Source of the DNA: Stomorhina lunata
Lineage: Eukaryota > Arthropoda > Insecta > Diptera > Rhiniidae
Length of the DNA: 64,000 nt
Direction: 5' to 3'
NCBI GenBank assembly: GCA_933228675.1
Contig: OW121742.1
Location: forward strand, 106,904,940 to 106,968,939
Below are positions 37,541-47,080 of the stretch, piece after piece; the stretch's first letter is position 1, and each line of letters opens with the position of its first letter. A program made the position numbers and the translations under genes. The notes below the pieces were generated by a model. That model was not told the origin of the DNA. It worked only from the letters and a program-made list of their open reading frames with translations, and did no database searches.

Positions 37541-39620
37541 TAAAGCCAACTTTTCTATAGAGAAATATGAATTTTTCTATAGAAAAATATGAAATTTTTC
37601 TATAGAAAAATATGAAATTTTTCTATAGAAAAATATGAAATTTTTCTATAGAAAAATATGAAATTTTTCTATAGAAAAATATGAAATTTTTCTATAGAAA
37701 AATATGAAATTTTTCTATAGAAAAATATGAAATTTTTCTATAGAAAAATATGAAATTTTTCTATAGAAAAATATGAAATTTTTCTATAGAAAAATATGAA
37801 ATTTTTCTATAGAAAAATATGAAATTTTTCTATAGAAAAATATGAAATTTTTCTATAGAAAAATATGAAATTTTTCTATAGAAAAATATGAAATTTTTCT
37901 ATAGAAAAATATGAAATTTTTCTATAGAAAAATATGAAATTTTTCTATAGAAAAATATGAAATTTTTCTATAGAAAAATATGAAATTTTTCTATAGAAAA
38001 ATATGAAATTTTTCTATAGAAAAATATGAAATTTTTCTATAGAAAAATATGAAATTTTTCTATAGAAAAATATGAAATTTTTCTATAGAAAAATATGAAA
38101 TTTTTCTATAGAAAAATATGAAATTTTTCTATAGAAAAATATGAAATTTTTCTATAGAAAAATATGAAATTTTTCTATGGAAAAATATGAAATTTTTCTA
38201 TAGAAAAATATGAAATTTTTCTATAGAAAAATATGAAATTTTTCTATAGAAAAATATGAAATTTTTCTATAGAAAAATATGAAATTTTTCTATAGAAAAA
38301 TATGAAATTTTTCTATAGAAAAATATGAAATTTTTCTATAGAAAAATATGAAATTTTTCTATAGAAAAATATGAAATTTTTCTATAGAAAAATATGAAAT
38401 TTTTCTATAGAAAAATATGAAATTTTTCTATAGAAAAATATGAAATTTTTCTATAGAAAAATATGAAATTTTTCTATAGAAAAATATGAAATTTTTCTAT
38501 AGAAAAATATGAAATTTTTCTATAGAAAAATATGAAATTTTTCTATAGAAAAATATGAAATTTTTCTATAGAAAAATATGAAATTTTTCTATAGAAAAAT
38601 ATGAAATTTTTCTATAGAAAAATATGAAATTTTTCTATAGAAAAATATGAAATTTTTCTATAGAAAAATATGAAATTTTTCTATAGAAAAATATGAAATT
38701 TTTCTATAGAAAAATATGAAATTTTTCTATAGAAAAATATGAAATTTTTCTATAGAAAAATATGAAATTTTTCTATAGAAAAATATGAAATTTTTCTATA
38801 GAAAAATATGAAATTTTTCTATAGAAAAATATGAAATTTTTCTATAGAAAAATATGAAATTTTTCTATAGAAAAATATGAAATTTTTCTATAGAAAAATA
38901 TGAAATTTTTCTATAGAAAAATATGAAATTTTTCTATAGAAAAATATGAAATTTTTCTATAGAAAAATATGAAATTTTTCTATAGAAAAATATGAAATTT
39001 TTCTATGGAAAACTATGAAATTTTTCTATAGAAAAATATGAAATTTTTCTATAGAAAAATATGAAATTTTTCTATAGAAAAATATGAAATTTTTCTATAG
39101 AAAAATATGAAATTTTTCTATGGAAAAATATGAAATTTTTCTATGGAAAAATATGAAATTTTTCTATAGAAAAATATGAAATTTTTCTATAGAAAAATAT
39201 GAAATTTTTCTATAGAAAAATATGAAATTTTTCTATAGAAAAATATGAATTTTTCTCTAGAAAAATATGAAATTTTTTATAGAAACATATGAAATTTTCT
39301 ATAGAAAAATATGAAATTTTCTAAAGAAAAATATGAATTCTTCTATAAAAAAATGTGAATTTTTCTCTAGAAAAATATGAATTTTTCTCTAGAAAAATAT
39401 GAATTTTTCTCTAGAAAAATATGAAATTTTTTATAGAAACATATGAAATTTTTTATAGAAAAATATGAAATTTTCTAAAGAAAAATATGAAATTTTCTAT
39501 AGAAAAATATGAAATTTTCCTTAGAAAAATATGAAATTTTCTATAGAAAAATATTAAATTTTTAGAAAATTCTATAGAAATTGAAGGTCAGCGCCAACTT
39601 TTCTATTGAAAAGTTGGCAT
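37541..39620. repeat. 23-bp ATATGAAATTTTTCTATAGAAAA array, highly uniform
   Basis: About 85 monomers of 23 bp. From about 37575 to 39245 they are almost identical (a few TATAG to TATGG changes, one ACTATGAA), and then they decay to 39565. Core palindrome TTTTTCTATAGAAAAA. The left edge (37541 on) reads AAAGCCAACTTTTCTATAGA and the right edge (about 39591) reads GCCAACTTTTCTATTGAAAA followed by GTTGGCATTAGCC. Both edges are pieces of the 31-bp family. Confidence 0.96.
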
Positions 39621-40868
39621 TAGCCTTAAAACGATCCTTGAGGATTTCCTGACTTGGAGAAATCAATTATTCTATTAATTAACAAGGTAAGAAATGTTTT
39701 TTACAATGAAATGTTTAATCTAAATATGCAAAAAAAAATGTTCATATCAATGAGTATTTGCACTAAATGTAAATCAAAATTAACCTAGATTTGAAAATTT
39801 AATTAAATTCAAAACTAAAAACAATAAAAATAATGAATATTTAATATTAAATAATACAGAAAAATAAAATGCATTTTACTTGTTTTATGAATAATAATAA
39901 TAAAAACAAAATAATCGTAAAGAAAACACTAACAACAATAAATGCAATAAAATAGCAACAAAAACATAACTAAAACAACAACAAATGAATAAAAAATGTA
40001 ACTAGGTCAGGGTACATCCCCAATACTAAGAAAGAAATCCAAAACAACAACAATTACATCAACAGTATTAAATAAGGAGAGATGGATAGAGAAAGAAAAA
40101 CAAAGACCAAGAGAGAAAGAGCACTTAAAAAGCAGAAAAAGAAGAAGACTTTAAGAGTATTTTAACAAAAAATGGCGTCGTTTGTAGTTGTAAAAAAATA
40201 AGCGAAAATAAAAACAAACTAAAAAAACCGGGTGGAAAAATTTGATGTTTGGGGGTTCTCGGTAGTTGGGTAGGTGGGTAGTGTTAATGCTACCACTTGT
40301 ACCCCTAAGTGGCGTTTAGTGGTTAAATATTTATTGATGGCCATTTAGCGGTTGCAACTAATTTACTCTTTATAAAACTACAATAATTGGGGGCCGTCGC
40401 TGCCTCACAGCCGGCTTTAAAGCCAGAAAATTGTACATAATAAAGTGCAGCATTGAGTAATTGTAAGTACGGGGGGTAAAAAGGGGGGAAGGTGTGTCAA
40501 GTGCTTATGAGAGAGATAGTGTGAGTAAATAGTGATAGCAGTTTATAAATTGCCAAGAAAATGTTTGTATTTAGCAAATACTAAACATTAAACAAATGAA
40601 AACACTCGCCAACACATATGGCTACTTTGAGGCTCTTAGGAATACACATGATAACATACAATGATGGGGGTAGAGGGTTACCAGACTGCCTTGACAAGCT
40701 GCATTAAAGAGGAACCATAACTGAAATTAGGAATCATGAAGCCATGGACTAAAACTCTACAAAATTCTGAGGAATTAAGTTGAGAATTTGAAACGTCATT
40801 CGATGGAAAAAGACTTTAATTGAAATAGAGACTTTATGTAGGCCTTTAATTAAAACTGGGACCCTTTG
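39621..40868. other. Unique spacer left of the LTR retrotransposon
   Basis: No gene seen. A-rich with AACAACAACA and AGAGAGAAAGA tracts near 39900-40150 and a G-rich stretch near 40235-40320. The last 130 bases hold faint GACTTTA/GGGACCCTTTG motifs that may be remote 30-bp family relics. Confidence 0.55.
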
Positions 40869-40873
40869 AAGAC

Positions 40874-41063
40874 TGTGTTGTTTTCTTCAGTATGATCGCA
40901 AGAGTGATGTTTAAGCATCTCATAAGTTTATATTCTTATGAGATGCTTACAAGCAGGTGCTTGTATTATCTACAAGCATCTGCTTGAGAATCAGTCAAGC
41001 CTTCGTTTATTTATTTATTGCAAGGTTGACATTTTATGTTTATATTTGTACATACATACAACA
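40874..41063 (-). repeat. 3' LTR of gypsy element
   Basis: 190 bp, the partner of 45233-45422. It contains a strong inverted repeat, AAGCATCTCATAAG at 40913-40926 against 40935-40948, followed by two more short CAAGCA...TGCTTG hairpins. These could shape the LTR transcript. Confidence 0.97.
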
Positions 41064-41074
41064 TCTCTCTTTTT
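41064..41074 (-). other. Polypurine tract
   Basis: On the minus strand, AAAAAGAGAGA sits immediately before the 3' LTR, the expected position for the plus-strand primer of reverse transcription. Confidence 0.8.
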
Positions 41075-41203
41075 ATAATTTAATAACAGAAATTAAAAAT
41101 TAAATTAAGATAAATTAGGTTTTGTACAAATTTGATAATATAATATTATTATAATAAATAATAACTTAGGCATTAAAAAATAAATACATTTTTCTTTTGA
41201 AAA

Positions 41204-44200
41204 TTACAAATTCAGTTTTTGTGGTTCTTTAACAATTCTGCCACTTTTTGTTACATAGCTATTCATATTACTTTTTTCTTTATTTTCAACATTTGGTTTG
41301 TATGGATTTGATAAATTTTCAACATTAGTGTCTTTTGATACTTGAACAACTGTTTCATTTGGAACTTGAATATTTTCTGTATTTTCTATCCTATCAGATT
41401 CAGCAGTATTTTCTTCAAATACTGTTTTTATGTGTTCTTGATTTCTTCTATACAAAACTTCATTATTATCTTTTATCAGAAACGATCTTGGCTCTTTGCA
41501 ATATTCAACTACACGACCCGGGAACCAACAACTTGTAGGCGTTTTCTTAAACATAATTTTATCTCCCTTTTGAGCAGGTTCTACTTTTTTCGCACTTCGA
41601 TTATAACGATCAGCATATTTCTGTATGTTTGCATTTAACTTTTTTTTGTATTCATTCTGATCAACAATTTTTGGTTGAAAATTTTCGGTGATGGAAGGTA
41701 TTTTTGTTCTTAGAGACCTCGACATTAGTAATTCTGCAGGACTGGGTAAGTTGCCCTTAGGTGTCGTCCTATAATGCAATAAAGCCATATATGGATCAGA
41801 TTTACTTTCATGAGCTTTCAACAGTAATTTTTTTATTGTTTGGATGGAGCGTTCTGCCAAGCCGTTTGACCTGGGTAAATATGGACTGGAAGTTTTATGA
41901 ATTATTTTCCAATCTTTACAAAATGCCTGGAAGTTGGCTGAATTGTAAGGAGGACCATTATCTGATATCAAAATATGTGGAATTCCGTGCCTCGAAAAAA
42001 TGGATTTTAATTTTAAAATTACTTGAGAGCTATTATACCCAGAATTCAATGACGCGATTTCAACATATTTTGAATAATAATCGACAACAAGCAAATACAT
42101 ATTCTTGTTAAATTCAAATAAATCACATCCTAATTTAAACCATGGTATGTCAATTATTTCATGAGGAGACATCTCAGATTTTGGGTTGGAGTTTTGGTAT
42201 CGCATACACACTTCACAGTTTGTTACAACGTTTTCAATATCGTTATAAATGTTAGGCCAATAAATAGATTGGCGGGCTAGGTTTTTGCACCTCTGAATAC
42301 CCAGGTGGCCTTCATGGATTTTATTTAAAATAGATTTACGTAGACTTTTTGGAATGAGGATTTGATTATTTTTTAACAAAATGTCATCTAGGATAGAAAT
42401 GTCTTCCTTGATTTTGAAATATGGCATTACATCTGGATCAACATTTTTCTTATTCTTTGGCCAACCATGTTTGACAAAATTAAAAATTTTAATGAAAGTA
42501 GGATCTTCCTTTGAATGTTCTTTTACATCGTCTATATTTGAAAAGGGTGTTTCCAAATATGAAGCTATAAAATTGCAATGAATTGATATTTCACTATCCA
42601 GTTCTGTAAAGTCAGTTTCAGTTAACGCAGCCCTTGAGAGGGTATCAGCAACCTGTAAATATTTGCCAGGTTTGTAAACTACAGATAAATCATAGCATTG
42701 TAAACGGAGCATAAACCGCTGTAACCTAGCTGGAATACTATAAAGAGGTTTGTTAAACAAAGACACAAGAGGTTTATGGTCAGTCTCGACCAAAACTTTA
42801 GAGCCATAAACAAACTGATGAAATCTCGAGCATCCAAAGACTATGGCAAATAGCTCCTTTTCAATTTGGGCGTATTTTTGTTGAGAGTCTGTTAGTGAAA
42901 CTGATGCATATGCAATAGGATGTCTCTCGTGCATTATTGCGGCGCCTAATGCGAACTTTGACGCATCTACCGTCAAAGTTAATTGCTTAGTAGGATCGAA
43001 ATATGTAAGAACTGGAGATTTAGTTATTTCATGTTTTAGGCTTTGAAACTCTTCTTCATGACAAGGTGACCAATGCCATTGAATTTCTTTCTTTAAAAGC
43101 TCTCGAAGATTTTTATTTTTGGAAGACAAATTTTCAATAAACGAACCTAGGTATGTTACCATACCTAAGAATCGTTGTAAATCTTTTACGTTATTTGGTT
43201 TTGGCATATTTATAATAGATTTAATTTTTTCTTCATCAGGTTTAATGCCTGTCTTATTAAAAATATGCCCCAAAAACTTTATCTCCGACTGTAGCATTTT
43301 GCATTTGGACTTATTAAATTTTAACCCAACCTCTTTGGCTCTTTTGAACACTTTCTCCAAAATATCTAAATGCTCTTCTATTGTTGAGGAATGGATTAGA
43401 AAATCGTCAATATAAATTATTAAACCTGAAATATCCCCAAACAACCTAACCATTTCGGCATGAAAAATTTCCGGGGCCGCATTAATACCAAAAGGTAGTC
43501 TTAAAAAACGATAACGGCCAAATGGTGTATTAAAAGTGCACAATTTTGAGGATTTTTCGTTTAGAGGAACCATCCAAAATCCACTATTTGCATCGAGTGA
43601 CGAAAAGTAGTTACAACCCATTAATTGAGCTTTGCAATCCTCAATATTTGGAAAGGGATAATGAGGCCGTAAAATAGCTTTGTTTAGATTCCTTGGATCT
43701 AAGCAAAGTCTTAGACCACCATTGGGTTTTGAAACTAGAACAATGGAACTCACCCATTCTGTTGGTTCACTGACCGGTTGAATAACATTTAAATCAGTCA
43801 TTCTTTTTAATTCTATTTTTAATTTTTCCTGTAGTTTAAAAGGAATTTTGCGAGGTGGATCTACGATAGGCGAAATATCATCACGTACTTTTAAATTACA
43901 TTTACTTTGCAAAAGACCAAGACCATCAAAGACTTCCGAATAGTTTTCAATAAGTTTATTTAGATGTATCAAATTAACATTTTTAATCAAATTTAAATTT
44001 ATAGCCGACTCAAGACCAATAATATTCCTGCAACTAAAGTTAATGACAAAAAATTGCATATCAAACATTTGCTTTTCGTAGCCTACTTTGACATTGACAT
44101 AACCTTCAACACTCAGTTGTTCACCACTAAATGTGAATATTTTAACATTAGTTTTCTTAATTAGGTGTTTAATATTTAAAAGATTGACTGTTTCAAAAGA

Positions 44201-45169
44201 CATAATATTGGCTTGAGCACCCGTGTCAATTTGACATAATAGTTTATTGTTGTTTATCTTTACCTCGATGTTCCATTCGGAAGCTCCAGATTTTTTGGAA
44301 ATCGCACCAATAAAAAGACTCTCTTCCTCGTCATCATTTTCCTCATCATCGGCGGATATAATATTTTTAATATATTTTGCCTTCAAGAAACACATCTTTT
44401 GGAAATGTCCAACTTTTCCGCAGTTATGACATTTGGCTCCTAATGCTGGACACTTGTTACGATGGATTTGACCACATTTTGAACAATCTGCCTGTATAGT
44501 TGACTTTTTTGACAAGTTTGTTGGCTTACTCCTGAAATAATTTTTTCTTATGTAGCTTATGGTGGGTTCGACTTCATCAATTTGCTGCAACGTTTTAGAG
44601 TTGTCTTTTGCTATTGCCATACTTTTGGCAATATCAACAGCTTTGTCCAGATCGATCCCCCCTTCTGAAAGCAGCCTTTCTCGTATGTTATTCATTTTTG
44701 AGGATAATCCACAAGTGAAAACGTCTCTAACCAAACTTTCTCTGAGGGGTCCAAAATCACAGCTTAGGCTTAAATTTTTTAAAAGTGTTATATAATCCTC
44801 TATAGTTTGATCCGGATGTTGTTGACACGTAAAAAATTTGTGCCTTTCCATGGCAATATTCAATTTAGGGACAAAATATGATTCAAATTTAGCGACCAGT
44901 TCTTCGTATTTTATTGCGTCTTCATCCACGTTGAATGAATTGTAAATGTCTAATGAATCACCACCAAGATGGTGAAGTAGTAGAGCAACCTTTCGCTGAT
45001 CTGGAGCATTCTCCAAATTGGAAGCCCTTAAAAACATTTTAAACTGGGTCTGCCACAGTTTCCACTCCCTCGACATATTTGAGGCTTTTAGATTTATGTG
45101 CGGTAATGTACCCGTAAATATCTGACCGCTTGCTTCGTTTGGGTTTGGCACTTTATCATTCGACATCAT
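41204..45169 (-). CDS. Gag-Pol polyprotein of Ty3/gypsy element
   Basis: 1321 residues in one frame without stops. Gag, about residues 1-265, ends in zinc knuckles (CSKCGQIHRNKC 229-240, then the canonical CHNCGKVGHFQKMC 247-260). Protease: CQIDTGAQ, active site DTGA at 315-318. Reverse transcriptase, about 440-640, with SSLDANSGF and the catalytic YIDD at 586-589. RNase H, about 730-845, with VDAS (Asp735), Glu770, TDHKP (Asp797) and ADTLSR. Integrase: zinc-binding IHEGHLG and CEVC near 951-988, then DD35E core residues Asp1016, Asp1070 (ISDNG) and Glu1106. A basic C-terminal region with KGDKIMFKK and WFPGRVVEY follows. The start Met at 45169 lies 63 bases after the LTR. Antisense ORFs in this span are shadows. 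The product would make particles, copy its RNA and integrate the DNA. Confidence 0.97.
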   Translation of the reverse strand: MMSNDKVPNPNEASGQIFTGTLPHINLKASNMSREWKLWQTQFKMFLRASNLENAPDQRKVALLLHHLGGDSLDIYNSFNVDEDAIKYEELVAKFESYFVPKLNIAMERHKFFTCQQHPDQTIEDYITLLKNLSLSCDFGPLRESLVRDVFTCGLSSKMNNIRERLLSEGGIDLDKAVDIAKSMAIAKDNSKTLQQIDEVEPTISYIRKNYFRSKPTNLSKKSTIQADCSKCGQIHRNKCPALGAKCHNCGKVGHFQKMCFLKAKYIKNIISADDEENDDEEESLFIGAISKKSGASEWNIEVKINNNKLLCQIDTGAQANIMSFETVNLLNIKHLIKKTNVKIFTFSGEQLSVEGYVNVKVGYEKQMFDMQFFVINFSCRNIIGLESAINLNLIKNVNLIHLNKLIENYSEVFDGLGLLQSKCNLKVRDDISPIVDPPRKIPFKLQEKLKIELKRMTDLNVIQPVSEPTEWVSSIVLVSKPNGGLRLCLDPRNLNKAILRPHYPFPNIEDCKAQLMGCNYFSSLDANSGFWMVPLNEKSSKLCTFNTPFGRYRFLRLPFGINAAPEIFHAEMVRLFGDISGLIIYIDDFLIHSSTIEEHLDILEKVFKRAKEVGLKFNKSKCKMLQSEIKFLGHIFNKTGIKPDEEKIKSIINMPKPNNVKDLQRFLGMVTYLGSFIENLSSKNKNLRELLKKEIQWHWSPCHEEEFQSLKHEITKSPVLTYFDPTKQLTLTVDASKFALGAAIMHERHPIAYASVSLTDSQQKYAQIEKELFAIVFGCSRFHQFVYGSKVLVETDHKPLVSLFNKPLYSIPARLQRFMLRLQCYDLSVVYKPGKYLQVADTLSRAALTETDFTELDSEISIHCNFIASYLETPFSNIDDVKEHSKEDPTFIKIFNFVKHGWPKNKKNVDPDVMPYFKIKEDISILDDILLKNNQILIPKSLRKSILNKIHEGHLGIQRCKNLARQSIYWPNIYNDIENVVTNCEVCMRYQNSNPKSEMSPHEIIDIPWFKLGCDLFEFNKNMYLLVVDYYSKYVEIASLNSGYNSSQVILKLKSIFSRHGIPHILISDNGPPYNSANFQAFCKDWKIIHKTSSPYLPRSNGLAERSIQTIKKLLLKAHESKSDPYMALLHYRTTPKGNLPSPAELLMSRSLRTKIPSITENFQPKIVDQNEYKKKLNANIQKYADRYNRSAKKVEPAQKGDKIMFKKTPTSCWFPGRVVEYCKEPRSFLIKDNNEVLYRRNQEHIKTVFEENTAESDRIENTENIQVPNETVVQVSKDTNVENLSNPYKPNVENKEKSNMNSYVTKSGRIVKEPQKLNL

Positions 45170-45220
45170 TGAAAAAAAACTTTTTATATTTTTATTTTTA
45201 TTATTTTTATTTTATTTTAA

Positions 45221-45232
45221 CATCTGACACCA
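45221..45232 (-). other. Primer-binding site
   Basis: On the minus strand TGGTGTCAGATG directly follows the 5' LTR with no spacer. TGG matches the CCA end of a tRNA primer. I did not identify the tRNA with confidence. Confidence 0.8.
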
Positions 45233-45422
45233 TGTGTTGTTTTCTTCAGTATGATCGCAAGAGTGATGTTTAAGCATCTCATAAGTTTATATTCTTATGA
45301 GATGCTTACAAGCAGGTGCTTGTATTATCTACAAGCATCTGCTTGAGAATCAGTCAAGCCTTCGTTTATTTATTTATTGCAAGGTTGACATTTTATGTTT
45401 ATATTTGTACATACATACAACA
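45233..45422 (-). repeat. 5' LTR of gypsy element
   Basis: 190 bp, apparently identical to the 3' LTR at 40874-41063. It would hold the promoter; I could not place a TATA box or start site with confidence. Confidence 0.97.
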
Positions 45423-45427
45423 AAGAC

Positions 45428-46105
45428 CTATATGTAAATATATCTAGGTCTCTAAAGTCAACCGCACATCATAACTAACGCTCAGCACGCTTCTTCTTCT
45501 GCTATCCTTGACTCCCAGTTGATCATTGTGCCTCAGAGGTTCTTAGGATGCAAATAAGATGCAGTTGTTGCCTGGGTTTCCTGCACTGTATTCAATTCCT
45601 ACTCGCACCTCCTTGTGGTACATCCTGGAAACCTGAGCAAACTAGTTGAAGATGCGGTAAACAACCCGAGTGGGATTCTAGGTCAGGGCTAACGTGAGAG
45701 GGAGGAGTTATCTTGGAGCCATTCCGACGTATCTGGTATAAGGGTCTAAGATAATTGTACTTGGTAAAGTGCGAAACTGTAGCTTCTGTTCAACATGTCA
45801 GTTGCGGCTGCAAACATGGCTCTTTGGACTCACTATCCATCGACTTAGCACTTACGATGTTTTAAGCATGAAAAGAAACAACATTACAGAATATACTACT
45901 TCAAGGGGTAATCATGTGAGTAATTACCCTGCTAGGGCAGGTGGCACTAGAATTTTGCAAGAACATCCTGATGAATGAAACCAGCACGCTAATCTAGAAA
46001 CGACATGGAAATCTTAGGATTCTGACCAACGACTGCCACTTCTGCGATATTAACAATAATAACGCAGTTACAACAACAACTCCAATCAAGGGGGCTGTAA
46101 CTTTC
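45428..46105. other. Unassigned sequence, possibly decayed LINE
   Basis: More balanced in base composition than its surroundings, unlike the satellites, and it precedes clear LINE remnants. The 69-codon ORF 45769-45978 has no domain I can name. It may be an eroded 5' part of the same LINE. Confidence 0.4.
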
Positions 46106-46810
46106 GTAAAAAGGTCACAAGAGGTACCCCACAGGGGTGTGTTGTCCCCATTACTTTGGCTACTCTCAAAAGATTTGACCAACTAGGGAGGAAGTTATAC
46201 TGGTATCAGGTAAACACCTGAATTTAATCAGTGAAATTATAGAATCGGCACTAGGAGCTTTTAACACTATCACGATCAACGCCCTGAAGAACTCACTTAT
46301 TGATATGGATGTATAGGATTTTCTGGTGGAATGGGTAACGACCGCGCTCAGCACCAGGATAATAAATTCTAATCTAGAGAACTTCAACATTCTTAAAAAG
46401 GTAACAAAAAGTACCCGACAGAGGGGTGTTGTCCCCATTACTTTGCCTACTGGCGGTCAACGTAATTCCCATTGACCAACTAGGGTAGAAGATTGTAGCC
46501 CACACTGACGATGTAGTTATACTGGTATCAGGTAAATATCTGAATACAATCAGTAAACTTATGGAATCGGCATTAGGAGATCTGGCTTCCTGGGTCAGGG
46601 ACAACAAGGGACTGGGAGATAACCCTGTCACCTCACTCACCCCTATCGCGAATATTATCTCCCATTGGGAATCGTGTTTCCAAAACTTTTTTCTTATATG
46701 TTTTACAGTGTAAAAAAAGTTTTGGGAACACGATTGCCATGGGAGATGATATTCGCGACCATCTACGTTGACAGTCAGGCTGCACTATAAAAGCCCTGAA
46801 AGGGCGGGAA
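46106..46810 (+). pseudogene. Non-LTR retrotransposon pol fragments, duplicated
   Basis: From 46423 one frame reads GVLSPLLCLLAVN and, after a stop, HTDDVVILVSGKYLNTISK then LMESALGDLASW, which matches the active-site region of LINE reverse transcriptases (the YADD box is altered to HTDD). A shorter diverged copy of the same segment lies at 46115-46260 (GGTACCCCACAGGGGTG onward), so the fragment was partly duplicated. At about 46762-46805 IYVDSQAAL, followed after a frameshift by KALKGRE, matches a LINE RNase H motif. A long hairpin (46647-46757) interrupts the two parts. Clade not assigned. Confidence 0.75.
46647..46757. repeat. Long imperfect hairpin inside LINE remnant
   Basis: Arms of about 45 bases: 46647-46692 (CGCGAATATTATCTCCCATT onward) and 46713-46757 (ending ATGGGAGATGATATTCGCG), joined by a 20-base loop, with few mismatches. 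It may be a tiny fold-back insertion or a snap-back duplication. Confidence 0.8.
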
Positions 46811-47080
46811 ATAATTCCTACAATCTGGCATCTCTTTTCAGAAAAGTATAATAAACATGACGTAAACCTCAAAACTACTACTAATACAAATAAATCGCAT
46901 GCTTTGAACATAAACAAATACTTGGCAGCTCAAACAAATTCAAGCAAATACAAAAAGCAAACACAAAACAAACAAAGCAAGAGGAAAAACGAAAGAGTTA
47001 TGGGCCTTAAAGAAGGATACAAGGGCTCTTAACATGAAGGTCATAAGCAAGGCTTGAGACTTCTTTGGGAAAAAATGGAG
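46811..47080. other. A-rich spacer
   Basis: CAAACAAATTCAAGCAAATAC-like A-rich DNA without a gene, leading into the 31-bp array. Confidence 0.5.

Larger units (their letters stand above)
40869..45427 (-). mobile_element. Full-length Ty3/gypsy LTR retrotransposon
   Basis: The element spans 40874-45422 (4549 bp) inside 5-bp duplications AAGAC (40869-40873 and 45423-45427). The two 190-bp LTRs appear identical base for base and have TG...CA ends. On the minus strand the order is 5' LTR, primer-binding site, one Gag-Pol frame, polypurine tract, 3' LTR. There is no envelope frame. Identical LTRs, an intact target duplication and an open 1321-codon frame together indicate a very recent insertion that may be competent (inference). 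The pol motifs and short LTRs suggest the Mag-like group of Ty3/gypsy, from family resemblance only. Confidence 0.97.

Noticed and set aside
41335..44795. Plus-strand ORFs inside the gypsy element
   Set aside because: They are shadows antisense to the Gag-Pol frame and have no domains.
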